DNA of 64,000 nt from Rathayibacter rhapontici. Its GTDB lineage: Bacteria > Actinomycetota > Actinomycetes > Actinomycetales > Microbacteriaceae. The translations under genes were made by a program, and so were the position numbers. Each line of letters begins with the position of its first letter. The first letter of the stretch is position 1. The notes beneath the pieces are model-generated. The model had not been told where the DNA came from, did not search any database, and saw only the letters and a program-made list of their open reading frames with translations. This document shows, in pieces, positions 43,979 to 52,326 of the stretch. Location of the stretch: the NCBI RefSeq assembly GCF_001995175.1, contig NZ_MUKN01000008.1:22099-86098 (forward strand). Reading direction: 5' to 3'.

Positions 43979-44400
43979 CTAGGGGGTCGGGTCGTCGGTC
44001 CGCGAGAAGGCGATCGCGACGAGGCGCCGCAGCACGTCGAGGTCGACGTCGTCGAGGGTGCGCACGTAGACGCAGCCGGCTCCCTCGGTGTACCGGCCGA
44101 GCTCGGGCAGCAGCGCGGCTCCCTCGGGCAGGTCCTTCAGGCCGTAGAGCGAGAGCTGCGCCTTGCGCGGCGAGAACGCCGTCTTCGGCCAGACGCCGGT
44201 GCGGCGCGGATCGGAGGGGGAGACGTAGCGGTAGCTGCCGTAGCCGACCATCGACGGCCCCCACATCACCGGCTCCGCGCCCGTGCCTCGCGGTAGAGCG
44301 CGGCGAGCGCGACTCCGTCCTCTCTGCGACGGGCCGGAACGGCCGCCGCGAGGAACTCGTCGACGCTCGCGTCGGTGGGGCCGGTCTTCTGCGCGCTCAT
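43979..44400 (-). pseudogene. DUF1801 protein, frameshifted
   Basis: About 141 residues when repaired. The N-terminal segment (MSAQKTGPTDASVDEFLAAA, RREDGVALAALYREA) stops early at 44266; the diagnostic DUF1801 core (GAEPVMWGPSMVGYGSYRY, TGVWPKTAFSPRKAQLSLYG) is in another frame ending at 43979. One added base near 44286 gives LYREATGAEPVMWGPS, the exact family pattern. DUF1801 proteins resemble the iron-chaperone/frataxin-like YdhG fold; role unknown. Confidence 0.8.
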
Positions 44401-44486
44401 GCGTCGAGCGTGCCACCTCGGGCCGCTCGAGTCCTCCCGGATCGTCGTACTCGAGCTCGAGTACGACGATCCGGGAGGAGTGGGCG

Positions 44487-46202
44487 CTACCCCAGGTCGA
44501 CCCGCTCCGCCGCGTGCAGAGCGCGCACCTCGTCGGCCGTGAGGGCCCGGTCCCAGACGCGCAGCCGCGCGATGCCGCCCTTGTGCAGGTTGATCAGCTT
44601 GCCGTCGCGGCCGACCGCGCCGACCATGAAGTCGCCGGGAGCCGCGTTGAGGCCGTCGGGGTAGACGTAGGGGTTCTTCGCGTAGGTCGCGCCCTGCTTG
44701 TCGGTGTACTCCGGGTACGAGGTCGACTCGCCGTTCAGGTAGGCGATGGCGAGTCCGCCGTCGTAGGTGCCGACGTGCAGCTCCCAGACCCCGCGCGTCA
44801 TCTTCCGCGGTTCTGCCGAGTAGTCGATCGAGAACGGGTAGCCGGGAGTCGGGCCGCCCTCCTTCGACACCTCCATGCAGACCATGTCGTCGCCGCCGTA
44901 GTCGGGGAGATCGTTGAAGAGGGCGTAGGAGCGCAGGGGGCCGACGGCCGACTCCTCCCAGATCCCGGCGATGTTGGCGTTGTTGGAGTCGGTGCTGAGC
45001 ACCCAGGCGGCGACCGTCACCGCGCCGGTCGAGGCGCCGACGTTGAGCACGCCGACATCCGACTTCGGCACCACGAGGAAGTCGGTCGTGCCGTTGAACC
45101 GGACTCCGCCGCCGAAGGGTGTCGAGATTCCCTCCGCGGTCGAGCTCGCGCCCTGGAGGAGAGCGGGCGCTCCCGCCACCGCCGAGTCGTAGGGCGCCGT
45201 GCTCTCGGTGAACGTCCAGTCGGCGATCGGTGCGGGCACCGGGATCTGCGGGGGCGCGGGGGTGTCTTCGACGAGGAAGGCGTCGAGGACGAGGGTGGAT
45301 CCGGTGGAGGCGGGGTTCTTGGCGGATCCGCGCTTGAGGGTGATGGTGTGGGTGCCGGCGGTGAGAGGGCCGCTGCTCCAGACGGTCTGCTGGGAGCGGG
45401 TGGTGGGGCTGTAGCGGTCGACGGTGGCGACGAGGGTGTCGTCGATCCAGACCTCGTTGATGCCGGAGGAGGAGGTCCTGCGGCTGATCCAGCTGACGGA
45501 GGTGCCGGTGAACGCGAGCGTCGCGGACGCGCGAGTGGAGGTGGAGTAGCTGATGCTGCCTCCGCTGTCGGCCCGGGAGGAGAGCGTCGACCAGGTGCCG
45601 GTGGTCGTGATGTGCGGCGACCCGTTCTCGTACGTCCCCGCTCCGGGCGGAGTCGGGGGTGCGGGGGTGTCCTCGACGAGGAAGGCGTCGAGGACGAGGG
45701 TGGATCCGGTGGAGGCGGGGTTCCTGGTGGAGCCGCGCGTGAGGGTGATGGTGTGGGTGCCGGCGGGGAGGGTGCCGCTGGTCCAGACGGTCTGCCGGGA
45801 GCGGGTGGTGGGGCTGTAGCGGTCGACGGCGGCGACGAGGGTGTCGTCGATCCAGACCTCGTTGATGCCGGAGGAGGAGGTCCTGCGGCTGATCCAGCTG
45901 ACGGAGGTGCCGGTGAACGCGAGCGTCGCGGACGCGCGAGTGGAGGTGGAGTAGCTGATGCTGCCTCCGCTGTCGGCCCGGGAGGAGAGCGTCGACCAGG
46001 TGCCGGTGGTCGTGATGTGCGGCGACCCGTTCTCGTACGTCCCCGCTCCGGGCACGGTCGGTCCGTCCTGGCGGGGTCCCTCGACCGAGTCCTCCGCGGC
46101 GGCGGCGGACCCGTACGCCAGGGCGGTGCCGACTCCGGCGATCGATCCGGTGAGCATCGTGCGGCGGGAGAGCCCGGCGAAGGGGTGGCGGGAGTCGTCC
46201 AT
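44487..46202 (-). CDS. Tat-secreted protein with two carbohydrate-binding-like modules and a LamG domain
   Basis: 571 residues. The signal is twin-arginine type (LSRRTMLTGSIAGVG, cleavage near AAA-EDS). Two modules of about 125 residues (about 52-180 and 187-315), nearly identical, each running GAGTYENGSPHITTTGTWST to STGSTLVLDAFLVEDTPAPP, look like beta-sandwich CBM modules. Residues about 325-571 are a LamG/concanavalin-like domain (YDSAVAGAPALLQGAS, VTVAAWVLSTDSNNANIAG, RLRVWDRALTADEVRAL). No catalytic domain is visible; it probably binds cell-wall or plant glycans. The duplication is recent at DNA level. Confidence 0.8.
   Translation of the reverse strand: MDDSRHPFAGLSRRTMLTGSIAGVGTALAYGSAAAAEDSVEGPRQDGPTVPGAGTYENGSPHITTTGTWSTLSSRADSGGSISYSTSTRASATLAFTGTSVSWISRRTSSSGINEVWIDDTLVAAVDRYSPTTRSRQTVWTSGTLPAGTHTITLTRGSTRNPASTGSTLVLDAFLVEDTPAPPTPPGAGTYENGSPHITTTGTWSTLSSRADSGGSISYSTSTRASATLAFTGTSVSWISRRTSSSGINEVWIDDTLVATVDRYSPTTRSQQTVWSSGPLTAGTHTITLKRGSAKNPASTGSTLVLDAFLVEDTPAPPQIPVPAPIADWTFTESTAPYDSAVAGAPALLQGASSTAEGISTPFGGGVRFNGTTDFLVVPKSDVGVLNVGASTGAVTVAAWVLSTDSNNANIAGIWEESAVGPLRSYALFNDLPDYGGDDMVCMEVSKEGGPTPGYPFSIDYSAEPRKMTRGVWELHVGTYDGGLAIAYLNGESTSYPEYTDKQGATYAKNPYVYPDGLNAAPGDFMVGAVGRDGKLINLHKGGIARLRVWDRALTADEVRALHAAERVDLG
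45256..46054. repeat. Tandem direct repeat, 405-base period, two copies
   Basis: Copy 1 begins at 45256 and copy 2 at 45661 (GCGGGGGTGTC then TCGACGAGGAAGGCGTCGAG in both). Differences are scattered single bases. The 405-base period equals 135 codons, so the reading frame is kept; the repeat encodes the two modules of the secreted protein. Confidence 0.9.
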
Positions 46203-46303
46203 GGGTGGCGGGCCTTCCGGGCTGTCGGGGCGAGAGGGTGCCGCAGGGGAGAGGAGTCGGACCCACTGCGGTCCCGGATCGTCGAGGAGGACGGGGCGTC
46301 GGC

Positions 46304-46385
46304 TCAGCCGAGGAGATCGAGGGTGTCGAGCACGAGCGTATCGCCGGAGGACGCCGGATCGCGCCTCCCGAGCGTCGACGATCCG
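46304..46385 (-). pseudogene. Remnant of a third copy of the module
   Basis: Minus-strand codons read LGRRDPASSGDTLVLDTLDL then LG and stop at 46304, clearly related to the module end KNPASTGSTLVLDAFLVEDT. No upstream part or start remains; the remnant abuts the 3' end of the zinc-finger gene. It is the tail of a lost related gene or of a longer ancestor. Confidence 0.55.
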
Positions 46386-46404
46386 ACGGCCGGGTGCGCC
46401 GTCG

Positions 46405-46761
46405 CTAGCGCCCGGCCCCCAGCTGCTCCCGCCAGTCCGCCGGCAGCCGGTCGGCGGGTCCGGGCGCGGTCTGGTCGAGCGGGTGCTCCTGCGGATCCGC
46501 GAGCCGGGGCCCGTCCGCGTAGTCGCCCGTGCGGTAGTCCCAGAACCAGTCCTCGCCGGGCTCGAAGCTGCGGATGACCGCGTGCCCGGTCGTCTCGTAG
46601 TGCACGGTCGCGTGGCGGTTCGGCGAGTCGTCGCAGCAGCCGATGTGCCCGCAGAGCGCGCAGCGGCGCAGATGGACCCACCACGCTCCGGTGCGGTCGC
46701 ACTCGACGCAGCCCGCGCCGGAGGGGGGGACGGAGGGGTCGATCATCGACGTCGCGGTCAT
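46405..46761 (-). CDS. UBP-type zinc finger protein
   Basis: 118 residues. Zinc-binding pattern CVECDRTGAWWVHLRRCALC, GHIGCCDDSPNRHATVHYET, TGHAVIRSFEPGEDWFWDYR is the ZnF-UBP fold known from ubiquitin-binding proteins; bacterial members occur widely in actinobacteria and have no known ubiquitin partner. The last 40 residues are polar linker. Function unknown. Confidence 0.88.
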   Translation of the reverse strand: MTATSMIDPSVPPSGAGCVECDRTGAWWVHLRRCALCGHIGCCDDSPNRHATVHYETTGHAVIRSFEPGEDWFWDYRTGDYADGPRLADPQEHPLDQTAPGPADRLPADWREQLGAGR

Positions 46762-46792
46762 GCGACCAGTGTGCTCCGGCGCCCGCGGCGGG

Positions 46793-47368
46793 TCACCCTC
46801 CGCTGGTCAGCCGCGCGAACGCGGTGTCGACCATCGTGCGGAAGTCGGCGTCCTCGTGCGCGGCCCACTCCTCCCACACCACGTCGACCGCGGCGAGGCC
46901 GGCGGCGGCCAGCACCCGCGCGGTGAGCGGTTCGACCCCCCGTGCGACGAGTGCGTCGGCCAGCGCCTCGGCTCCTTCGGCCCGGCGCTCGCGCAGCCTC
47001 GCCTTCAGCGCGAACTCGCTCGAGATCAGCCGCAGCCGCGCCCGGTAGACGTCGGGTTCGCGGGTGGCCACGGCGACGACCGGCTCCACGGAGGCGCGCA
47101 CCAGCTCCCAGCCGGACAGAGCGGCTCCGTCGGGCAGGGCGAGCACCGGTGCCGCGTAGTCGACCCGGTCGCCGTCGACGGCGGCCACGACCACGTCCTC
47201 CTTGCTGCGGAAGTAGCGGAAGAAGGTCGCACGCGAGACGCCGGCCTCGCGCGCGGCCTCCTCCACCGTCACCGCGGAGTAGCCGCGCTCGAGGAACACG
47301 GCGAGCACCGCGTCGGCGAGCTCCGCCCGCAGGAGGGCGCGCGTGCGGTCGCGGAGCGGTGCGGTCAT
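46793..47368 (-). CDS. TetR family regulator, probable controller of the SDR/BVMO unit
   Basis: 191 residues. HTH residues 20-62 (VFLERGYSAVTVEEAAREAG, VSRATFFRYFRSKEDVV) and C-terminal ligand domain (EPDVYRARLRLISSEFALKA, LAAVDVVWEEWAA). It is followed on the same strand direction by a VOC gene upstream and stands near a perfect palindrome at 47920 that lies before the divergent SDR gene. Likely a repressor released by the ketone or ester substrate. Confidence 0.88.
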   Translation of the reverse strand: MTAPLRDRTRALLRAELADAVLAVFLERGYSAVTVEEAAREAGVSRATFFRYFRSKEDVVVAAVDGDRVDYAAPVLALPDGAALSGWELVRASVEPVVAVATREPDVYRARLRLISSEFALKARLRERRAEGAEALADALVARGVEPLTARVLAAAGLAAVDVVWEEWAAHEDADFRTMVDTAFARLTSGG

Positions 47369-47413
47369 GCGGTCAGCCTAGGAGCCGGTGGCGTCCCGGC
47401 TCCCCGGCCCGGT

Positions 47414-47836
47414 TCAGTTCGCGGCCGCGATCTCGAGCGCGATGCCGTCGGGGTCGCGGAACTCGAGGATGCTCAGCGGTCCGGTGTCCTTGACGGGCTC
47501 GTGCGCGATGCCGAGCTCGTCGAGGACCGCGACGGCGGCCTGCAGCTCGTCCGCTCCGGCGACGGTGAAGCTCAGGTGGTCCAGGCCCACGCGGTCCTCG
47601 TCGAAGCTGTCGTCCGCGGCGGCGACGGGGCGCAGGCCCAGCAGTCCGCCGGGGAAGGAGTAGATCACTCCGCCGAAGAGGAAGGCGAGCTGCTCCTGCA
47701 CCTCGGCGGGGGCGTCGGCCGGCGGCGCCTCGAAGGCGATGTCGAAGCCGAAGACGGAGTCGTAGAAGGCGCGCGAGACGGCGATGTCGCGGACGGTGAG
47801 GCGGACGTGGGCGTAGTCGACGGCGGGGATGGGCAT
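47414..47836 (-). CDS. VOC family protein (glyoxalase/dioxygenase fold)
   Basis: 140 residues: YAHVRLTVRDIAVSRAFYDS, GLDHLSFTVAGADELQAAV, LSILEFRDPDGIALEIAAAN. The typical metal ligands are present at the right places (His in YAHVRL, His in GLDHLSF, Glu near the end in ALEIAA), so a metal-dependent lyase, isomerase or dioxygenase is possible. Divergent from the SDR gene and cotranscribed with the TetR gene. Confidence 0.88.
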   Translation of the reverse strand: MPIPAVDYAHVRLTVRDIAVSRAFYDSVFGFDIAFEAPPADAPAEVQEQLAFLFGGVIYSFPGGLLGLRPVAAADDSFDEDRVGLDHLSFTVAGADELQAAVAVLDELGIAHEPVKDTGPLSILEFRDPDGIALEIAAAN

Positions 47837-47919
47837 GCGGGGTCCTTCCGGAGGCGGCGGGCCGGAGCGCCCGCCAGGAGTGATTCGGAGCGGCGACCGG
47901 GAAGGAGGGGATTCGCGGG

Positions 47920-47934
47920 TGAGACTCAGTCTCA
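47920..47934. promoter_or_regulatory. Perfect TetR-type operator
   Basis: TGAGACT-C-AGTCTCA, 7-base arms with a single central base, in the gap between the VOC start (47836) and SDR start (47976). One repressor dimer here could control both directions. Confidence 0.75.
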
Positions 47935-47975
47935 AGTGCGATATTCACTATCAACCCCGAACGAAGGAGCCCCCC

Positions 47976-48968
47976 ATGACCCTCACCTCCAAGAACACGC
48001 TGCAGGAGTGGCTCGACGACTCCGTCGGCGGTCCGATCCTCCGCGGCATCCTCGCCCAGGGCGGCCAGTCGGAGGAGGCGCTGCGTCCCGCGGCGGGCCT
48101 CTCGCTGCGCGCGATGGTCGAGCTGGGCGGCGGCGCGTTTCCGCAGGAGCTCGTCGACACCCTCGTGAAGCAGGCGAACGGCGGAGTGATCCCGCCCGAG
48201 GAGACGGAGGAGGAGTCGCAGGACGGCTCCGGCCGCTTCGTCGGGCGGACGGTCGTAGTGACCGGCGCCGGCTCCGGCATCGGCCGGGCGACCGCCCGCC
48301 GGCTGGTGCGCGAGGGCGCCCGCGTGATCGCGGTCGACGTCGTGCCGACCGGCGTCGAGGCCCTCGCCGCGGCGTCGCCGGAGGGCTCGGTCGTGACGGT
48401 CGTCGCCGACATCACCTCGACCGAGGGCGTCGCGTCGATCGTGGCGGCGGCGGGCGAGCGGATCGACGGCCTCGCGAACATCGCCGGGATCATGGACGCC
48501 ATGACTCCGCTGCACGAGGCGGAGGACGCGCTCTGGCGCCGGGTGTTCTCGGTGAACGTCGACGGCACCTTCGCGCTGAGCCGCGCGGTGCTGCCGGCGA
48601 TGCTCGCCGCCGGTCGCGGGGCGATCGTCAACATCGCCTCGGAGGCGTCGCTGCGCGGCAACGCGGCCGGCACCGCCTACACCGCGTCCAAGCACGCGGT
48701 CGTCGGGATCACGAAGTCGGCGGCGTTCCTCTACGGCCCGTCCGGCGTCCGGACGAACGCGGTCGCTCCCGGACCGACCGCCACGGCGATCGAGGGCACG
48801 ATGTCCTCCGACTTCGCCCGCGAGCGCCTCGCGCCCTTCATGGCCCTGATCCCGCCGGTGGTCGAGGCCGACACGATGGCCGCGTCGATCACCTGGCTGC
48901 TCAGCGACGACTCCGCGAACGTCAACGGCGTGATCCTCGCCTCCGACGGCGGCTGGTCGGTGCAGTAG
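47976..48968 (+). CDS. Short-chain dehydrogenase/reductase with helical N-terminal extension
   Basis: 330 residues. The first 85 or so residues are an extra helical segment (GGPILRGILAQGGQSEEAL, PQELVDTLVKQANGG). Then a classical SDR: TVVVTGAGSGIGRATARRL (NAD(P) site), NIAGIMDAM, catalytic Ser in IVNIASEASLRG, YTASKHA (Tyr and Lys), AVAPGPTATAIEG. Likely oxidises an alcohol to the ketone that the next gene's monooxygenase uses. GAAGGAG precedes the ATG at 6 bases. The extension is unusual for SDRs; it may mediate oligomerisation. Confidence 0.92.
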   Translation: MTLTSKNTLQEWLDDSVGGPILRGILAQGGQSEEALRPAAGLSLRAMVELGGGAFPQELVDTLVKQANGGVIPPEETEEESQDGSGRFVGRTVVVTGAGSGIGRATARRLVREGARVIAVDVVPTGVEALAAASPEGSVVTVVADITSTEGVASIVAAAGERIDGLANIAGIMDAMTPLHEAEDALWRRVFSVNVDGTFALSRAVLPAMLAAGRGAIVNIASEASLRGNAAGTAYTASKHAVVGITKSAAFLYGPSGVRTNAVAPGPTATAIEGTMSSDFARERLAPFMALIPPVVEADTMAASITWLLSDDSANVNGVILASDGGWSVQ

Positions 48969-49149
48969 CGGCCGACGCGATCGGCCGCGCAGGACGCGGC
49001 CGATCGCACCGGGCCCCCGACGCCCGCTCCTCCAGCACAGCAGTACATCCGATCCGAAGTCGTGTCGGCGCACGCGGGGACTCCCCGCCGTCGTTCCCGT
49101 CCCGGGCTTCCGTCGTCGCGCCGACCCGCGCGACGAAAGCGAGACGACC

Positions 49150-50958
49150 ATGACCGACCTCCGCCCCGACGACCAGCGCCGTCTCGACACCGCCCGCGCG
49201 AAGTACCGCGCCGAGCGCGACCGCCGTGCCCGCCCCGATGCCGCGACGCAGTACCGCCGAGCGGCGGGCGAGTTCGGCTACTACGCGAAGGACCCGTACA
49301 CCGAGCGCACCGAGCGCGAGCCGAAGACCGACCGGGTCGAGGCGCTCGTGATCGGTGCCGGCTTCGGCGGACTGCTCACCGCGTCCCTCCTGCGCGAGGC
49401 GGGCGTCGACTCCCTCCGCCTGATGGACGAGGCCGGCGACGTCGGCGGCACCTGGTACTGGAACCGCTACCCGGGAGTGCGCTGCGACATCGAGGCGTCC
49501 GTCTACCTCCCGCTGCTCGAGGAGGTCGGCGGGATGCCGTCGGAGCGGTACGCACCGGGGGAGGAGATCCGCCGGCACGCGGTCGCGATCGCCGAGCACT
49601 ACGGCCTGTACCGCGACACGCTCTTCCAGACGCGCGCCACCGCGCTCACCTGGGACGAGGAGGCGGAGGAGTGGCTCGTCGAGACCGATCGCGGCGACCG
49701 GTTCCGCGCGCGGTTCGTGGTCACCTCCTCCGGCACCCTCACCCAGCCCAAGCTGCCCGGGATCCCGGGCGTCGAGACCTTCCGCGGCCACACCTTCCAC
49801 ACCTCGCGCTGGGACTACGGCTACACCGGCGGCACGCCCGACGGCGGCCTGACCGGCCTCGCCGACAAGCGCGTCGCCGTCGTCGGCACCGGCGCGACCG
49901 GCCTCCAGGTGATCCCGCACGTCGGCGCGGACGCCCAGGAGCTGATCGTGTTCCAGCGCACCCCCTCCACCGTCGACGTCCGCGACAACCGGCCGACGGA
50001 TCCGGAGTGGGCGGCTTCGCTGCGCCCCGGCTGGCAGCGCGAGCGGATGGAGAACTTCCTCGCGGTGCTCGCCGGCGAGCCGGTGGACGAGTCCCTCGTG
50101 CAGGACGGCTGGACGAAGACGGTCGAGCTGCAGCGGCAGATCCTCTCGGGCGCGGTCGACACGTCGCTGCCGCCCGAGGAGCGGGAGCTGCGCGACGAGC
50201 TGGCCGACCTCGACACGATGGACCGGCTCCGGGCCCGCGTCGACTCCGTCGTCGAGGATCCCGCGACCGCCGCGGCGCTGAAGCCCTGGTACCGCTACAT
50301 GTGCAAGCGCCCCGGCTTCAGCGACACCTACCTGCCCACCTTCAACCGGCCGAACGTGCGCCTCGTCGACACGGCCGACACGGGTGGCATCACGCGGATG
50401 ACCGAGACCGAGGTGGTCGTCGGCGACACCGCCTACGAGGTCGACTGCGTGATCTTCGCGACCGGCTTCGAGGTCGGGATCTCGGGCGTGATGTCGGGCA
50501 CGCTGCCGGTCGTCGGCCGGGGCGGGCGGACGCTCATGGAGGCGTGGGCGCGCGGCCCGCGGACGCTGCACGGCTTCTCGTCGCACGGGTTCCCGAACCT
50601 GTTCCACCTCAGCGGCATCCAGAACGCCAACTCGGTGAACTTCGCGCACATCCTGCTCGAGCAGGCCGAGCACATCGCCGCGGTCATCGCCCGCGGCCGC
50701 GAGGTCGGCGCGCGGTACCTCGAGCCGAGCGCCGAGGCGGAGGAGGCGTGGGTGCGCACCGTGCGCGAGACCGCGGCCGACACCCGCGCCTTCCAGGCCG
50801 AGTGCACGCCCGGCTACTACAACGGCGAGGGCACGCGCTCCATCGGCGGCGCCTCCTACAGCCCCGGACCGATCGCGTTCCACCGCCTGCTGCGCGCGTG
50901 GCGCGAGGGCGGGATGGACGACGTGCTCGTCGGCGCCGGAGTGGGGGCATCGCGATGA
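49150..50958 (+). CDS. Baeyer-Villiger monooxygenase (cyclohexanone-monooxygenase-like)
   Basis: 602-residue flavin monooxygenase. FAD motif VIGAGFGGLLTASLL (about residue 67), second motif VAVVGTGATGLQVIPHV, and between them the Baeyer-Villiger fingerprint FRGHTFHTSRW at residues 211-221 (FxGxxxHxxxW), plus GDVGGTWYWNRYPGVRCD typical of this group. Inserts oxygen beside a ketone, giving an ester or lactone. Length and the N-terminal tail of about 60 residues fit the long (phenylacetone/cyclopentadecanone-type) class. The stop overlaps the next start (ATGA). Confidence 0.95.
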   Translation: MTDLRPDDQRRLDTARAKYRAERDRRARPDAATQYRRAAGEFGYYAKDPYTERTEREPKTDRVEALVIGAGFGGLLTASLLREAGVDSLRLMDEAGDVGGTWYWNRYPGVRCDIEASVYLPLLEEVGGMPSERYAPGEEIRRHAVAIAEHYGLYRDTLFQTRATALTWDEEAEEWLVETDRGDRFRARFVVTSSGTLTQPKLPGIPGVETFRGHTFHTSRWDYGYTGGTPDGGLTGLADKRVAVVGTGATGLQVIPHVGADAQELIVFQRTPSTVDVRDNRPTDPEWAASLRPGWQRERMENFLAVLAGEPVDESLVQDGWTKTVELQRQILSGAVDTSLPPEERELRDELADLDTMDRLRARVDSVVEDPATAAALKPWYRYMCKRPGFSDTYLPTFNRPNVRLVDTADTGGITRMTETEVVVGDTAYEVDCVIFATGFEVGISGVMSGTLPVVGRGGRTLMEAWARGPRTLHGFSSHGFPNLFHLSGIQNANSVNFAHILLEQAEHIAAVIARGREVGARYLEPSAEAEEAWVRTVRETAADTRAFQAECTPGYYNGEGTRSIGGASYSPGPIAFHRLLRAWREGGMDDVLVGAGVGASR

Positions 50959-51950
50959 GACGGCGCGCGATCGCGGTGCCGGTGCTGCTCGCCGGAGCTC
51001 TCGCGGGATGTACCCAGGCGGGGGACCCGGCGGAGGAGGAGGCTCCTCCGTCGGTCGCGACCGCCGAGCGGGTCCTGCAGGTCACCGAGGTGCACGAGGC
51101 GACCGGGATGACGCTGCTCGAGGGCCCGGCGTTCGGGCCCGACGGGAGCCTCTACGTCGTCGACGTGACGGCCCCGCCCGGCGAGGGCAAGGTGCTCCGC
51201 ATCGACCTCGACGACGAGAGCGTCGAGCCGGTCTGGACCGACGACTCCTCCGCCCTCACCTCGGCGCAGTTCGGGGCGGACGGGCGCCTGTACGTGACCG
51301 ACTTCCTCGGCGGCGCTGTGCGGAGCATGACGGCCGACGGCGAGGACGTGCGCGAGATCGCAGCGGGAGCGGTGGAGGGGGTGCCGATGCAGCCGGACGA
51401 CCTCGACTTCGGTGCCGACGGAGCGCTCTACGTCACCGATGCGGCGGGGGCGCAGGACCCCTACTGGGAGGCGTCCGGACGCGTCGTGCGCGTCGACCCG
51501 GCGACCGGCTCGGCGTCGGTGCTCGCCGACGAGCTGCCCTCGCCCAACGGCATCGCCTTCTCGCCCGACCACCGCGAGCTGTGGGTGAGCATGAACACGG
51601 GCAACCGGATCGACCGCCTCACGCTGACCGGGGACGGAACCGAGGTCGCCACCGCGTTCCCGGCGATCCACGCCTCGCCCGGCATCGGCCAGCTCGACTC
51701 GATCGCGGTCGACGCCGACGGCAACCTCTACGTCGGCCTGCACAGCCGCCCCGAGATCCTGGTCTACGACACCGCCGGCGCCCTGCTGCAGACGGTGACC
51801 GTCGCGGAGTCGGGCCTCAGCTCGGCGACGAACATCGCGATCCGACCGGGCACGACCGAGGCGTTCGCGACCGTCAGCGGCTCGGACGGCGGCTTCGTGC
51901 ACTCCTTCGAGGCGCTGGCGGAGGGGATGCCGCAGTCGAACGGCGGATGA
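50955..51950 (+). CDS. Exported lipoprotein, SMP-30/gluconolactonase-like propeller
   Basis: 331 residues with lipoprotein signal (MRRRAIAVPVLLAGALAGC, Cys19). The rest is a six-bladed propeller with repeated FGxDGxLYV units (FGPDGSLYVVD, FGADGRLYVTD, FGADGALYVTD, VDADGNLYVGL) and PSPNGIAFSPD, where Asn is a metal ligand in SMP-30 lactonases. Coupling to the monooxygenase by ATGA overlap suggests hydrolysis of the lactone it forms, on the outside of the cell; that role is inferred, and export is odd for a product made inside. Confidence 0.85.
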   Translation: MRRRAIAVPVLLAGALAGCTQAGDPAEEEAPPSVATAERVLQVTEVHEATGMTLLEGPAFGPDGSLYVVDVTAPPGEGKVLRIDLDDESVEPVWTDDSSALTSAQFGADGRLYVTDFLGGAVRSMTADGEDVREIAAGAVEGVPMQPDDLDFGADGALYVTDAAGAQDPYWEASGRVVRVDPATGSASVLADELPSPNGIAFSPDHRELWVSMNTGNRIDRLTLTGDGTEVATAFPAIHASPGIGQLDSIAVDADGNLYVGLHSRPEILVYDTAGALLQTVTVAESGLSSATNIAIRPGTTEAFATVSGSDGGFVHSFEALAEGMPQSNGG

Positions 51951-51960
51951 CGCTCGCGCG

Positions 51961-51990
51961 GCGACAGTACATCGTTTCGTGTACTGTCGC
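51961..51990. promoter_or_regulatory. Perfect inverted repeat operator upstream of ArsR/CDF genes
   Basis: GCGACAGTAC and GTACTGTCGC, 10-base perfect arms separated by 10 bases (ATCGTTTCGT), ending 3 bases before the ATG of the ArsR-type gene. Long arms like these are the usual binding site of ArsR/SmtB metal repressors, here placed for autoregulation. Confidence 0.75.
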
Positions 51991-51993
51991 CGC

Positions 51994-52326
51994 ATGAGCA
52001 CCGCGACCCTCACGCACACCGCCGCCCTGGCGCGGCTGGGCTCGGCCCTGTCGGATCCGACGCGGGCGAGCATCCTGCTGACGCTGCGGGAAGCGCCGGC
52101 GTTCCCCTCCGATCTCGCCGACGCGCTGGGCGTCTCGCGGCAGTCGATGTCGAACCACCTGACGTGCCTGCGCGGCTGCGGGCTGGTCGAGGCGGTCCCG
52201 GAGGGGCGCCGCACCGGGTACCGCCTCGCCGACCCGCACCTCGCGCCGGCACTCGACGAGCTCCTGCGCGTCGTGCTGGTCGTCGACCCCGACTGCTGCT
52301 CCGGCGACGGATGCACCTGCTCGTGA
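51994..52326 (+). CDS. ArsR/SmtB family metal-sensing repressor
   Basis: 110 residues. Winged helix (LGSALSDPTRASILLTLREA, ALGVSRQSMSNHLTCLRGCG). Cysteines in TCLRGC and the C-terminal CCSGDGCTC suggest a thiolate metal site, like the cadmium/lead sensor CmtR of actinobacteria (CxxxC in the recognition helix plus a C-terminal Cys). Followed without a gap by a cation efflux gene; the operator lies immediately upstream. Confidence 0.9.
   Translation: MSTATLTHTAALARLGSALSDPTRASILLTLREAPAFPSDLADALGVSRQSMSNHLTCLRGCGLVEAVPEGRRTGYRLADPHLAPALDELLRVVLVVDPDCCSGDGCTCS

Noticed and set aside
45256..46054. Repeated sequence considered as a CRISPR array
   Set aside because: Only two units of 405 bases, coding and in frame; no short spaced repeats and no cas genes.
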